From contig JAFQQF010000022.1 in the NCBI GenBank assembly GCA_017411385.1, positions 62,001 through 126,000 on the forward strand: a stretch of 64,000 nt of DNA, in the 5' to 3' direction. This DNA comes from Ruminococcus sp. (lineage in GTDB: Bacteria > Bacillota > Clostridia > Oscillospirales > Acutalibacteraceae). Position numbers and translations under genes: made by a program. Of the stretch, positions 9,545 to 17,809 are shown in pieces; the first letter of the stretch is position 1, and every line of letters starts with the position of its first letter. The notes below the pieces were generated by a model. It was not told where the DNA came from, made no database searches, and saw only the letters and a program-made list of their open reading frames with translations.

Positions 9545-10333
9545 TTAAAAAATAACAGCTTTTCCGTTGGTTTCCTTGGGTGCTACCTGCAAGGTAAAGT
9601 CCTCTCCCTCTTTCATTCCTGCCTGCAAAAGCGAGCACAGCGAGGTCTGGAAGGCTACGTCGGGAGTGTTGTTTTCTGCGCTTAAATGCCCCAGTATCAG
9701 ATGCTTTACACCTGAATTTACAAAGTGCGGCAGCTCCTGTGCACAAGCCATATTTGAAAGGTGTCCTTTGTCAGAAAGAATACGTCTTTTTAGCACATAA
9801 GGGTAGGGACCCGACATAAGCATATTGACGTCGTGATTTGACTCTATAACAGCCGCATCGCACTCAGATATTGCATTGCGTACCGAGGGAAGCATTATGC
9901 CCATATCTGTAGCAACCATCACGCGTTTTCCGTCTGCTGTTGTTACTCTGTAGCCGCAGCTCTCACAAGCATCGTGAGGCGTATTAACCCGTTCTATGAG
10001 CATATCTCCCAAGGAAACCTTGCTCTCGATAATATCCGTGTTAAAACGCGAATCAAGCCTGCCTGCTTTTTCAAGCTCCGCCATAGTGCCTGCACTTGAA
10101 TATACAGTGATACCGTAGCGTGAAGCCAGCACTTTGAGCCCCTGACAATGGTCTGTGTGCTCATGAGTAACAAATATTGCACGGACAGAACGCATATCAA
10201 GGTTGTTCGACATCATAGCCTGCTCAATCTGCTTACAGCTTCTGCCTGCATCAATGAGCACAGCTTGCCCCGATGCACCTATGTAATAGCTGTTACCGCT
10301 TGAAGAACTGAAAAGTGTAACAAGTTTTGCCAA
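9545..10333 (-). CDS. MBL-fold metallohydrolase, WalJ/YycJ family
   Basis: Cytosolic metallo-beta-lactamase-fold hydrolase of 262 residues. The metal-binding motif is FVTHEHTDHCQGL (HxHxDH), with further ligands in NTPHDACES, VATDMG and LGHLSAENN. The N-terminal VTLFSSSSGNSYYI is typical of the YycJ/WalJ group, implicated in Bacillus in coordinating division and replication, possibly as a 5' exonuclease; the actual substrate here is unproven. Starts at TTG with AGAGGGG 9 bases upstream. First gene of the walJ-rlmH-rqcH transcript, separated from murA by a terminator. Confidence 0.9.
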   Translation of the reverse strand: MAKLVTLFSSSSGNSYYIGASGQAVLIDAGRSCKQIEQAMMSNNLDMRSVRAIFVTHEHTDHCQGLKVLASRYGITVYSSAGTMAELEKAGRLDSRFNTDIIESKVSLGDMLIERVNTPHDACESCGYRVTTADGKRVMVATDMGIMLPSVRNAISECDAAVIESNHDVNMLMSGPYPYVLKRRILSDKGHLSNMACAQELPHFVNSGVKHLILGHLSAENNTPDVAFQTSLCSLLQAGMKEGEDFTLQVAPKETNGKAVIF

Positions 10334-10362
10334 AGAAAATACCCCTCTGAAATCAACTTCAT

Positions 10363-10396
10363 AAAATTAAAAACAGGGGTACAAGATGTACCCCTG
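10363..10396 (-). terminator. Rho-independent terminator after murA
   Basis: Stem CAGGGGTA with TACCCCTG on the minus strand, then GTTTTTAATTTT; begins 16 bp after the murA stop codon. Confidence 0.85.
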
Positions 10397-10411
10397 ACAT
10401 TAAACTTAGGA

Positions 10412-11704
10412 TTATGCTGTAACCGCAACGTCCTCATCGGGAACGTACTGTTTCTTAATATCTGCACCTAAAGCACACAGCTTCTCGATAATCTCCTCGT
10501 AGCCTCTTTCGATGTAGTGAATAGAGGAAATCTCTGTTGTGCCCGATGCTACAAGACCTGCAATGATAAGTGCCGCACCTGCACGCAAATCGCACGCCTT
10601 AACAGGTGCTCCGTGAAGCTTTGAGTTACCGTCAACAATAGCAACTCTGCCCTCAACAGAAATATTTGCACCCATAAGCAGAAGCTCTCTGATATACTGG
10701 TAGCGGTTATCCCACACATTCTCTGTAACGATGGATGTGCCGTTTACAGTTGTGAGCATTGCTACAAACTGAGGCTGACAATCTGTGGGGAAACCGGGAT
10801 GAGGCATTGTCTTGATGTTGCAACGGCGTAAATCCTTGCCTGTAGCATCAATAAGCACCGCCTCGTCAAACTCCTCAACAGAAACACCGATTTCTTCAAG
10901 CTTTGCTGTGATGGAATCAAGGTGCTTGGGTGTAACGTTGCGAACCAGAAGTCTGCCCCTTGTTGCCGCAACAGCAGCCATATAGGTACCTGCTTCAATC
11001 TGGTCGGGAATGATGGAATATGTTATGCCATGGAGGTATTCCACTCCGCGGATTTTAATAACGTCTGTACCGGCTCCGCGGATGTTTGCACCCATGGAGT
11101 TTAAGAAGTTTGCAAGGTCAACAATGTGAGGCTCCCTTGCGGCATTCTCAATGATAGTTTGCCCCTGTGCCTTTACAGCGGCAAGCATAAGATTCATTGT
11201 GGTACCAACAGATACCGTATCCATATAAATCTGAGCACCCTTTACCTTACCCTCGCACTTTGCCTCAACAATGGCTCCGCCGATAAGCTCGCACTTAGCA
11301 CCCATTGCTGCAAATCCCTTCAGATGCTGGTCAATGGGTCTTAGTCCAAAATTACAACCACCAGGAAGTGCAACCTTTGCTTCGTTGAATCTGCCGATAA
11401 GAGCACCCAAGAGATAGTAGGAGGCTCTCATACCGCGGACAGAATCATCAATTGCCGCACAGGTGCGTATGGGTCTGGGGTCAATATCCAATGTATGTTT
11501 ATCAACTCTTGTTACCTTTGCACCAAGATTCTGAAGAATTCTGGCAATAAGGTTAACATCGCTGATGTTGGGAACGTTTTCAATTCGACAAGGCTCATCA
11601 CAGAGGATTGTCGCGGGGATTATAGCTACTGCGGCATTCTTGGCACCGCTGATGGTAACTTCGCCCATCAGGGGCTTTCCGCCGTTAATTATATATTTTT
11701 CCAA
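10412..11704 (-). CDS. murA: UDP-N-acetylglucosamine 1-carboxyvinyltransferase
   Basis: First committed step of peptidoglycan synthesis: transfers enolpyruvate from PEP to UDP-GlcNAc. The 430-residue protein has GAKNAAVAIIPA at the N-terminus (Lys/Asn of the UDP-GlcNAc site) and the loop PGGCNFGLRPIDQH with the catalytic Cys that fosfomycin alkylates, so the enzyme should be drug-sensitive. The C-terminal half contains DRYQYI-like and IERGYEEIIEKL segments typical of MurA. Start is TTG with CGGAG 9 bases upstream. It has its own promoter (11910-11938), a leader of roughly 200 bases containing a nested dyad, and its own terminator. Only one murA copy is visible here. Confidence 0.96.
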   Translation of the reverse strand: MEKYIINGGKPLMGEVTISGAKNAAVAIIPATILCDEPCRIENVPNISDVNLIARILQNLGAKVTRVDKHTLDIDPRPIRTCAAIDDSVRGMRASYYLLGALIGRFNEAKVALPGGCNFGLRPIDQHLKGFAAMGAKCELIGGAIVEAKCEGKVKGAQIYMDTVSVGTTMNLMLAAVKAQGQTIIENAAREPHIVDLANFLNSMGANIRGAGTDVIKIRGVEYLHGITYSIIPDQIEAGTYMAAVAATRGRLLVRNVTPKHLDSITAKLEEIGVSVEEFDEAVLIDATGKDLRRCNIKTMPHPGFPTDCQPQFVAMLTTVNGTSIVTENVWDNRYQYIRELLLMGANISVEGRVAIVDGNSKLHGAPVKACDLRAGAALIIAGLVASGTTEISSIHYIERGYEEIIEKLCALGADIKKQYVPDEDVAVTA

Positions 11705-11782
11705 ATCTGCACACTCCGATAATTAAGTAATCAGGATACACACGGTTTGTAGTTATTGTTTGTATCAAAAAACAAGCTAAGC

Positions 11783-11849
11783 ACAAAGCCGATAAAAATA
11801 AGTTGAAAAATCAATCCATTTCAGGTGATTTTTTCGTTTTCGGCTTTGT
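11783..11849 (-). promoter_or_regulatory. Nested dyad in the murA 5' leader
   Basis: Outer arms ACAAAGCCGA and TCGGCTTTGT are perfectly complementary and 47 bp apart; inside lies a second pair, GAAAAATCA with TGATTTTTTC. The structure sits within the predicted murA untranslated leader, about 80 bp before the TTG start. It does not match a riboswitch class I recognise; it could be a leader regulator, a processing site or a decayed repeat. Confidence 0.4.
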
Positions 11850-11909
11850 AAGTATTATACAAAAGAAAAGTTGCGGATTTATATGATTTTACCATTATCT
11901 CGCATTCAA

Positions 11910-11938
11910 ATAATAATACAGAACGACGTCAATGTCAA
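11910..11938 (-). promoter_or_regulatory. SigA-type promoter of murA
   Basis: Minus-strand TTGACA, 17-bp spacer, TATTAT; places the transcript start about 200 bases before the murA start codon. Confidence 0.6.
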
Positions 11939-11987
11939 CCGATATTTTGAATTGTAACCATTTTTCAGCAAACTTCCTTTGCACCTA

Positions 11988-12001
11988 GGAACGCACGTTC
12001 G
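11988..12001 (-). promoter_or_regulatory. Candidate LexA (SOS) box
   Basis: CGAACGTGCGTTCC on the minus strand matches every position of the Bacillus-type LexA consensus CGAACRNRYGTTYC. It lies about 50 bp upstream of the murA -35, in the gap after comM. I see no obvious SOS gene here, so either murA, a very short unannotated transcript, or chance explains it. Confidence 0.45.
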
Positions 12002-12126
12002 GTTTTGGTTGGTTTTTGACAATTCGTTTTACAAAATTTGGCATATCTTTACCTTTTCATGTCCGCCTACCACAATATGTAGATTTAGGTATGTGCAGGT
12101 TACACAAAGGTAAAAAAGTTACAAAA

Positions 12127-13653
12127 TCAGAACGTATTCCAATACTTCTTATCAAGTGTGCGGTACTGTACTGCCTCCAACACGTGGTCGGCACGGATTA
12201 TTTCAGAGGCTTCCAAGTCTGCAATGGTACGACTTACCTTCAGCACTCTGTCATAAGCACGGGCAGAAAGTCCCAACTTGTCAAACGCATCCCGAAGCAC
12301 CTGCTGTGCCTTATCATCTGTAACACAAACCGAACTTTGTAAATCGGGAGTAAGGCGTGCATTACAGGTAACCGAGGTGCCTTCAAACCTTGCAAGCTGA
12401 ATTTTTCTTGCCTTGTCTACTCTCTCCTTAATTTTTGCAGAAGGCTCTGCACCCGAGTAGGAGCTGAGTTCCTCATACTCCACAGCGGGCACCTCCACGT
12501 GAATGTCGATTCTGTCAAGCAAGGGGCCGGATACCCTGCCGAGATATTTATGAATTGCATTTTCAGAACAGGTGCACTTCTTTCTGGGATGTCCGAAATA
12601 TCCGCAGGGACAGGGATTCATCGCCGCAATCAGCATAACAGAGCAGGGGTAGCTCACAGTTGAATGCACGCGGGAAACAGTAACCTTTGAATCCTCCATA
12701 GGCTGCCTGAGAACCTCCAAGGCTGTGCGTGAAAATTCAGGTAATTCATCAAGGAAAAGCACACCGTTATGTGCAAGGGATACTTCACCCGGTTTGGGAA
12801 TTGTGCCTCCTCCCGAAAGTCCCACGGATGAAACTGTGTGGTGGGGGTTGCGGAAGGGACGTTCTGTTATCAAGGATTGTCCTTTTGGCAACAGTCCTGC
12901 TATGGAATGAATTTTTGAAGCTTCTATTCTTTCCTCAAAGGTCATATCCGGAAGTATTGAAGGAATGCGCTTTGCAAGCATACTTTTGCCTGAACCGGGA
13001 GGGCCAATAAGCAGCACGTTGTGTCCGCCTGCGGCGGCAACCTCCAACGCACGCTTTGCCTCATACTGACCTTTTACCTGAGAAAAGTCGGGCATAAACC
13101 CGTGGGTTATCACCTCTTGAGGCACAGTTGCAGGAGCGATAAGCTTTTTCCCACACAAATGCTCTACAAGCTCGACAACAGTTCGCACAGGATATACCTC
13201 GAGTCCTGCCACCACAGCACCCTCAGCACTATCTTCAAAAGGTACAAATAATTTCTTTATCCCTGCTTCCTTTGCCTTGATTGCCATAGGAAGCACACCG
13301 TTTACAGAACGAACCTCTCCCGAAAGAGAAAGCTCACCAATAAAAGCACAGTCAGATATGGGTGCATTAATTTGCGATGTTGCATGCATAATTGAAACAA
13401 GTATTGGCAGGTCATAAAGCGGTCCTGCCTTCTTGATATCTGCAGGGGCAAGGTTTACCGTTATTCGCGAAACAGGGAATCCGTAGCCGCAGTTGTGCAT
13501 TGCAGTGCGTACCCTGTCACGGCTTTCTCTTACTGCCGCATCTGGCAAGCCCACTATATCAAAAGCCGCTATGCCTCCAGACACATCAGCCTCTACCTCT
13601 ACCATATACCCATCCATTCCAAAGAGTCCAACGCTGTTACATTTAACAACCAT
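12127..13653 (-). CDS. comM: YifB/ComM-family Mg-chelatase-like AAA+ ATPase
   Basis: 508-residue AAA+ protein of the ComM/YifB family; ComM in naturally competent bacteria is a hexameric helicase that promotes branch migration during recombination. An N-terminal Lon-protease-like ChlI domain (about 20-140, VEADVSGGIAAFDIVGLPDAAVRESRDRVR) is followed by the ATPase with Walker A IGPPGSGKSMLAKRIP, Walker B GVLFLDELPEF, and a cysteine cluster NPCPCGYFGHPRKKCTCS; the C-terminal Mg-chelatase domain ends near EAVQYRTLDKKYW. The family is widespread in non-competent species too, so a role in competence here is not implied. Confidence 0.93.
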   Translation of the reverse strand: MVVKCNSVGLFGMDGYMVEVEADVSGGIAAFDIVGLPDAAVRESRDRVRTAMHNCGYGFPVSRITVNLAPADIKKAGPLYDLPILVSIMHATSQINAPISDCAFIGELSLSGEVRSVNGVLPMAIKAKEAGIKKLFVPFEDSAEGAVVAGLEVYPVRTVVELVEHLCGKKLIAPATVPQEVITHGFMPDFSQVKGQYEAKRALEVAAAGGHNVLLIGPPGSGKSMLAKRIPSILPDMTFEERIEASKIHSIAGLLPKGQSLITERPFRNPHHTVSSVGLSGGGTIPKPGEVSLAHNGVLFLDELPEFSRTALEVLRQPMEDSKVTVSRVHSTVSYPCSVMLIAAMNPCPCGYFGHPRKKCTCSENAIHKYLGRVSGPLLDRIDIHVEVPAVEYEELSSYSGAEPSAKIKERVDKARKIQLARFEGTSVTCNARLTPDLQSSVCVTDDKAQQVLRDAFDKLGLSARAYDRVLKVSRTIADLEASEIIRADHVLEAVQYRTLDKKYWNTF

Positions 13654-13849
13654 GCTTAAACCTCCTGTGCTTTTTTCAGAAAAAAGCTGTATCTTCAGAC
13701 TACAAGGCTATACATAATCCGACACAAGTTCTGTGTTATTCTTTGATTATACCACCGAATTCCATTATTATCCATACAAAAAATCAAGTTAATATTTAGC
13801 TATTTTGTCCAAATCAGGGTAAAAAATAACCAAAAATCACGAATGTTGA

Positions 13850-13878
13850 TTGACTCAATGTTCTTCTTAATGTAAACT
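13850..13878 (+). promoter_or_regulatory. Putative promoter for sigH-like gene
   Basis: TTGACT, 17-bp spacer, TAAACT, about 33 bp before the chosen start codon. The -10 is only a 4/6 match. Confidence 0.4.
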
Positions 13879-13911
13879 AATAATGTATTATAGCGTATGA
13901 GAGGTATATCA

Positions 13912-14505
13912 TTGGAAGGGTTCAAAGTGCCACAGGGGCTTACAGCGTGTTCAGACACCGAGCTTGCACAACTGGTCAAAGCAGGAAGTCAACCTGCCTT
14001 TGAGGAAATTGCAAGACGATACAAAGGACTTATCGGCTACTTTGCAAAGCAGTACAGTGCCACAGGCACAGAGCCTGCAGACTTTATGCAGGAGGGTCTT
14101 TTAGCTCTGCACTCAGCCTGCAAAACCTACGATGAAAGCAAAAAAGCAAGCTTTCGCAATTATGCAGGAGTTTGCATAAATAACCGCTTTATGAGTCTTA
14201 TACGAAGCCTCCGCACTAAAAGCACAATCCCCAGAGAATCCATTGTTTCCTTTGAGGATATCGACCCCTCTGACCGTAATTTGGGCAATCCGGAAAACTT
14301 AATTCTGGAGCAGGAAAGCTCAAAAAATCTTATAGCCCTTATTCAGGACAAGCTTTCCCCTTTAGAAATCAAGGTGCTCAAATCATATCTGCAGGGTCTT
14401 TCCTATGTGCAGATTGCAGATAATCTCGCTGTCAGTGCAAAGGCTGTGGACAATGCCATGCAACGCATAAGACGCAAAATCGCAGGCATTCTTGAAACCC
14501 TGTAA
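13912..14505 (+). CDS. RNA polymerase sigma-70 family factor, SigH (Spo0H)-like
   Basis: About 197 residues. Region 2 includes FEEIARRYKGLIGYFAKQY, then DFMQEGLLALHSACKTYDESKKASFRNYAGVCINNRFMSLIRSLR (region 2.4 recognising -10), close in layout to Spo0H/SigH. Region 4 is PLEIKVLKSYLQGLSYVQIADNLAVSAKAVDNAMQRIRRK. SigH drives transition-state and early sporulation genes, or competence, in Firmicutes. I prefer TTG at 13912 because AGAGGT precedes it; the upstream ATG at 13897 lacks a ribosome site. A housekeeping or SigI-like role cannot be excluded, but similarity to SigH is the best fit. Confidence 0.85.
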   Translation: MEGFKVPQGLTACSDTELAQLVKAGSQPAFEEIARRYKGLIGYFAKQYSATGTEPADFMQEGLLALHSACKTYDESKKASFRNYAGVCINNRFMSLIRSLRTKSTIPRESIVSFEDIDPSDRNLGNPENLILEQESSKNLIALIQDKLSPLEIKVLKSYLQGLSYVQIADNLAVSAKAVDNAMQRIRRKIAGILETL

Positions 14506-14583
14506 AACCGTAATTTGTTCCTTTAAGGTGCAAACTTTAAAGGAGTAAAAATATTATTATTTTCCAAAGCGAGGTAAATCCCC

Positions 14584-14868
14584 ATGTACGAAGACAAGAC
14601 AATCATTTGCAAAGAATGTGGCGAGGAATTCATTTTCTCCGCTGGTGAGCAGGAATTCTACGCAGAAAAAGGACTTGCAAATGAGCCTCAGCGCTGCAAA
14701 GCCTGCAGAGCAGCACGTAAGAACGCAGCAAGACCTGCAAGAGAAAGACATCCCATCACATGTGCTGACTGCGGTGCCGAGGATTCCGTTCCCTTCACTC
14801 CTATGGAGGGCAAGGACTACTACTGCAGAGCATGTCTGGACAAGAGAAGAGGCACAGACGCAGAATAA
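14584..14868 (+). CDS. Small double zinc-ribbon protein
   Basis: 94 residues with two zinc-ribbon modules: CKECGEEF...RCKACRAAR (residues about 9-43) and CADCGAEDSVPFTPMEGKDYYCRACLDKRR (about 59-90). This two-part layout is common in small uncharacterised Firmicute proteins annotated as probable zinc-ribbon/CxxC proteins; the intervening Arg/Ala-rich linker could contact nucleic acid. GAGGTAAATCCCC precedes the ATG. It lies 78 bp after the sigma factor on the same strand and ends in a strong terminator. Function unknown. Confidence 0.85.
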   Translation: MYEDKTIICKECGEEFIFSAGEQEFYAEKGLANEPQRCKACRAARKNAARPARERHPITCADCGAEDSVPFTPMEGKDYYCRACLDKRRGTDAE

Positions 14869-14905
14869 TTCTTCGGACATAGATTCGGATATATATTTTG
14901 TGATG

Positions 14906-14938
14906 AACTCCCAAGTACACCTTGGGAGTTTTCTGTTT
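14906..14938 (+). terminator. Rho-independent terminator after zinc-ribbon gene
   Basis: Perfect 10-bp stem AACTCCCAAG/CTTGGGAGTT, 5-base loop, then TTCTGTTT; 37 bp after the stop codon. Confidence 0.88.
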
Positions 14939-14942
14939 ATAC

Positions 14943-15290
14943 GAAGCGCCGAGGTGCGTAGCCTTAAAAAATCAAGTACGACACCTAAATTGCCGAATAG
15001 TGAGTAAATGCTGTGCATTTGCTTACAGGCAATTTTGTGGAGTACGATGACTTTTTTAAGAGAAGCGGAGCACTACGAGGCGTGACAAGAAGCGCCGAGG
15101 TGCGTAGCCTTAAAAAATCAAGTACGACACCGAAATTGCCGAATAGTGAGTAAATGCTGTGCATTTGCTTACAGGCGATTTTGTGGAGTACGATGACTTT
15201 TTTAAGAGAAGCGGAGCACTACGAGGCGTGACAAGAAGCGCCGAGGTGCGTAGCCTTAAAAAATCAAGTACGACACCGAAATTGCCGAAA
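14943..15290. repeat. 146-bp palindromic unit, about 2.4 tandem copies
   Basis: Units begin GAAGCGCCGAGGTGCGTAG at 14943, 15089 and 15235 (exact 146-bp period); the third is cut after about 55 bp at GCCGAAAGTCC. Copies 1 and 2 differ at only a couple of bases. Each unit is itself an imperfect long palindrome: CTTAAAAAATCAAGTACGAC near one end matches the complement of GTACGATGACTTTTTTAAG near the other, and a central hairpin is formed by GTGAGTAAATGC and GCATTTGCTTAC. No ORF runs through it. It resembles ERIC/BIME-type or MITE-like elements more than a coding repeat. Confidence 0.85.
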
Positions 15291-15435
15291 GTCCAAGGAA
15301 TTTAAAGCTTTAGCTCCCTTTTCAATTTTCCAATCACAAAGCCTCAAAAAAACTGTGGATTTTTGTAGGATAGAGTGTTATAATTACTTTATATACTGAC
15401 AAATCAGTTTTTAATTTCATTTTGGAGGTTTTATT

Positions 15436-15633
15436 ATGACAATTACAAAAGATTCCATTATTGGTGACGTTCTGGATATGTATCCCGAAACAGCAGAGCA
15501 TTTCTTCGCTATCGGCATGCACTGCCTCGGCTGTCCTGCTGCAAGAGGCGAAACCATCGCTGAGGCTTGTCAGGTACACGGCACAAATGCTCAGGAGCTT
15601 GTAGACAAGCTCAACGAAGCCATTGGTGCCTGA
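15436..15633 (+). CDS. DUF1858-domain protein (small CxxC-type)
   Basis: 65 residues: MTITKDSIIGDVLDMYPETAEHFFAIGMHCLGCPAARGETIAEACQ. The conserved GMHCLGCPAA with a CxxC pair is the hallmark of DUF1858, found alone or fused to hybrid-cluster-type and ScdA-like proteins and thought to bind metal or take part in redox chemistry. GGAGG lies 8 bases before the ATG. It just precedes trmK, whose start is within a few bases of its stop, so the two are probably co-translated. Exact role unknown. Confidence 0.88.
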   Translation: MTITKDSIIGDVLDMYPETAEHFFAIGMHCLGCPAARGETIAEACQVHGTNAQELVDKLNEAIGA

Positions 15634-15637
15634 GTTT

Positions 15638-16300
15638 ATGCAGACCCCCTTTTCTCTTGATTCAAGACTCACACTTTGCGCCGATTTCGTCAGAGTCGGC
15701 GCAAAGCTTGCAGATATAGGTACTGACCACGCTTATCTGCCTGTAAAGCTCACCCTTGAAGGCAAGGTTTTGACCGCCATTGCGGCAGATATAAACCCCG
15801 AGCCTTTGAGCCGCGGTATGCAGACAATAGAAAAATACAATCTGCAGGATAAGATACAAACTCGTCTTTGTCCCGGACTTGAAGGAATCTGCTCAGACGA
15901 GGTAACCGACATTGTCATTGCAGGTATGGGTGCTGACACAATCATCGGTGTTTTATCCGCCGCACCTTGGCTTAAAGACTCCTCAAAGCGACTTATTTTA
16001 CAGCCTATGACCAAGTGCGAAAGAGTTATAAAATTCCTCTACGACTCGGGCTTTGAAATAACAGAGCAGAAATGCTGTATTGCCGAGGGCAAGCCCTATA
16101 CTGTTATGTGCGTAGAATACACGGCTCACACAAACCCTTGCACCGAGCTTTTTACATACACAGGAAAGCTCAACCCTGAATTGTATGAAGACAAAGAATT
16201 TCTGAAGCTTCAGGCAAAGCTTCTTATGAAACGCTCTGCCGCAGATAAAAAATACAAGCTCCTTGCAGAAATCATCAAAGAGAGGACAGATTCGCAATGA
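15638..16300 (+). CDS. trmK: tRNA (adenine(22)-N1)-methyltransferase TrmK family
   Basis: SAM-dependent methyltransferase of about 220 residues forming m1A22 in tRNA. The SAM site reads VGAKLADIGTDHAYLPVKLTLEG (GxD/GTDHAYL is diagnostic of the TrmK/YqfN group) and DIVIAGMGADTIIGVL is the DxxxAGMG catalytic segment; LILQPM follows as in orthologs. I use ATG 15638, with an in-frame TTG at 15623 as an alternative. The gene overlaps the next (Nif3-like) by 4 bp; trmK-yqfO adjacency is conserved across Firmicutes and supports the call. Confidence 0.92.
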   Translation: MQTPFSLDSRLTLCADFVRVGAKLADIGTDHAYLPVKLTLEGKVLTAIAADINPEPLSRGMQTIEKYNLQDKIQTRLCPGLEGICSDEVTDIVIAGMGADTIIGVLSAAPWLKDSSKRLILQPMTKCERVIKFLYDSGFEITEQKCCIAEGKPYTVMCVEYTAHTNPCTELFTYTGKLNPELYEDKEFLKLQAKLLMKRSAADKKYKLLAEIIKERTDSQ

Positions 16301-17052
16301 TTACTGTAAAAGATATCATAGATTTTACTGAAAGCTTTGCACCTATAAGCTCTGCCGCAGATTTTGACAACAGCGGTCTGCTTGTGGGAAGTGATGAGCA
16401 GGAAGTTACAAAAGCTCTGATAACTCTTGATATTACTCCCGAAGCTGTGAAGGAAGCAAGCGCTTTGGGTGCACAGCTTATAATAAGCCACCACCCTGTA
16501 ATCTTCAATCCTCTTAAAAAACTCAGCACCGACTCTGTGCCCTACCTGCTTGCACAATCGGGTATTACTGCTTTGTGTTTGCACACAAACCTTGACATTG
16601 CCGAGGATGACGGAGTAAACGTCTGTCTTGCAAATGCACTGGGACTTTCTGACATAAAAATGTTCCCTGAGGAATTTGTGTGTCTTGGTGTGCTTTCTGA
16701 GGCTCTCAGCACAGAGGATTTTGTAAAACTTGTAAAGAGCTCCCTACACGCTGACTGTGTCTGCTATACAAAAGGTGACAAGCTCATTAAAACCGTGGGT
16801 ATGTGCTCTGGTGCAGGCGGTGATATGTATCACGATGCAATACGCCTTGGAGCAGATGCTTTCCTCACAGGAGAGGCGAAGCACCACGAGTATCTGGAGG
16901 CAACTGCCACAGGTATTCCTCTGGTTGTGGCAGGTCACTTTTTTACCGAAGATATAGCAATGCTTCCTCTAAAAAACAAGCTTTCAAAACAGTTCCCTCA
17001 AGTGGAATTTATTAAAAGCACAGCCTGCCAAAACCCTTATTTCTGTATCTGA
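16297..17052 (+). CDS. Nif3-like dinuclear metal-centre protein (YqfO family)
   Basis: 251 residues. Nif3/YqfO proteins form hexameric rings with a two-metal site; proposed roles include GTP cyclohydrolase I type activity, but the in vivo function is unsettled. Metal ligands are visible in ISHHPVIFNPLKK, LCLHTNLDIAEDDGVN and, near the end, GHFFTED. The shorter length fits the version lacking the inserted PII/CutA-like domain. ATG overlaps the trmK stop (ATGA). Confidence 0.92.
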   Translation: MITVKDIIDFTESFAPISSAADFDNSGLLVGSDEQEVTKALITLDITPEAVKEASALGAQLIISHHPVIFNPLKKLSTDSVPYLLAQSGITALCLHTNLDIAEDDGVNVCLANALGLSDIKMFPEEFVCLGVLSEALSTEDFVKLVKSSLHADCVCYTKGDKLIKTVGMCSGAGGDMYHDAIRLGADAFLTGEAKHHEYLEATATGIPLVVAGHFFTEDIAMLPLKNKLSKQFPQVEFIKSTACQNPYFCI

Positions 17053-17067
17053 TTGGAATGATAAAAA

Positions 17068-17637
17068 ATGCTTACACACAAGGGTACACAAACCATTAAA
17101 ACCGAAAGACTTGAGCTGAGAAGGTTCACCACTGAGGATGCCAATGCCATGTACGAAAACTGGGCAAAAGACGAACGTGTCACAAAATTCCTCACATGGG
17201 AGCCTCACAAGTCACCTGACGCTACCCGAATGCTCCTTGAAAGCTGGTGCACAGACTACGAAAATAAGAATTACTATCAATGGGCAATCGTCTTTGAAGG
17301 TAAGGTTGTGGGAAGTATCTCCGTTGTCAGAATTTCCGAAGATAACGACTGTGCGGAAATAGGATATTGCATAGGCTATGATTACTGGGGCAAGGGCATT
17401 GTTACCGAAGCTGCAAATGCAGTCATAGGCTTCCTTTTCTCTAAAGTAAACGCAAACAGAGTGGTAATCTGCCACGCAGTTAAAAATCCTGCATCAGGCA
17501 AGGTTGCACAAAAATGCGGTCTTAGCTTTGAGGGAACCCACAAAGAAGAATTCAAAGCCCAATGGGGAGAATATCTTGATATCTCTTATTACGCCATTGT
17601 CAGAAAAGAATGGGAAATATTAAATAAAAATAACTAA
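17068..17637 (+). CDS. GNAT acetyltransferase, RimJ/RimL-like
   Basis: 189 residues with the typical start TIKTERLELRRFTTEDANAMYENWAKDERV, and acetyl-CoA motif A IGYCIGYDYWGKGIVTEAANAVIGFLF. Such proteins acetylate ribosomal-protein N-termini, small molecules or antibiotics; the substrate cannot be inferred. It lies 15 bp after the Nif3-like gene and closes the operon at a terminator. Confidence 0.88.
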   Translation: MLTHKGTQTIKTERLELRRFTTEDANAMYENWAKDERVTKFLTWEPHKSPDATRMLLESWCTDYENKNYYQWAIVFEGKVVGSISVVRISEDNDCAEIGYCIGYDYWGKGIVTEAANAVIGFLFSKVNANRVVICHAVKNPASGKVAQKCGLSFEGTHKEEFKAQWGEYLDISYYAIVRKEWEILNKNN

Positions 17638-17642
17638 AATGT

Positions 17643-17676
17643 GCCGTCAGGGATAAGCCTTGGCGGCTTCTTCTTT
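17643..17676 (+). terminator. Rho-independent terminator after GNAT gene
   Basis: 10-bp stem GCCGTCAGGG/CCTTGGCGGC with two wobbles, 5-base loop, then TTCTTCTTTT. Confidence 0.78.
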
Positions 17677-17726
17677 TCACAATTGTAAATATTATTAAAA
17701 CATCATAACTTTTTGCGTAAAAACAA

Positions 17727-17755
17727 TTGCAATAAACACTACATTTTGATATAAT
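17727..17755 (+). promoter_or_regulatory. SigA-type promoter for trmB
   Basis: TTGCAA, 17-bp spacer, TATAAT; transcript would start about 45 bp before trmB. Confidence 0.65.
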
Positions 17756-17809
17756 AATTACTAATTAAGGGTATTTATAATCAAAATATAGTGTTTTATC
17801 GGTGATATA

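Noticed and set aside
12016..12342. 108-codon plus-strand frame next to the LexA box
   Set aside because: Starts at TTG with no ribosome site and runs antisense into comM; considered as an SOS gene but not supported.
14943..15290. CRISPR array
   Set aside because: Period 146 bp, units are identical across their whole length with no unique spacers, and no cas genes are near.
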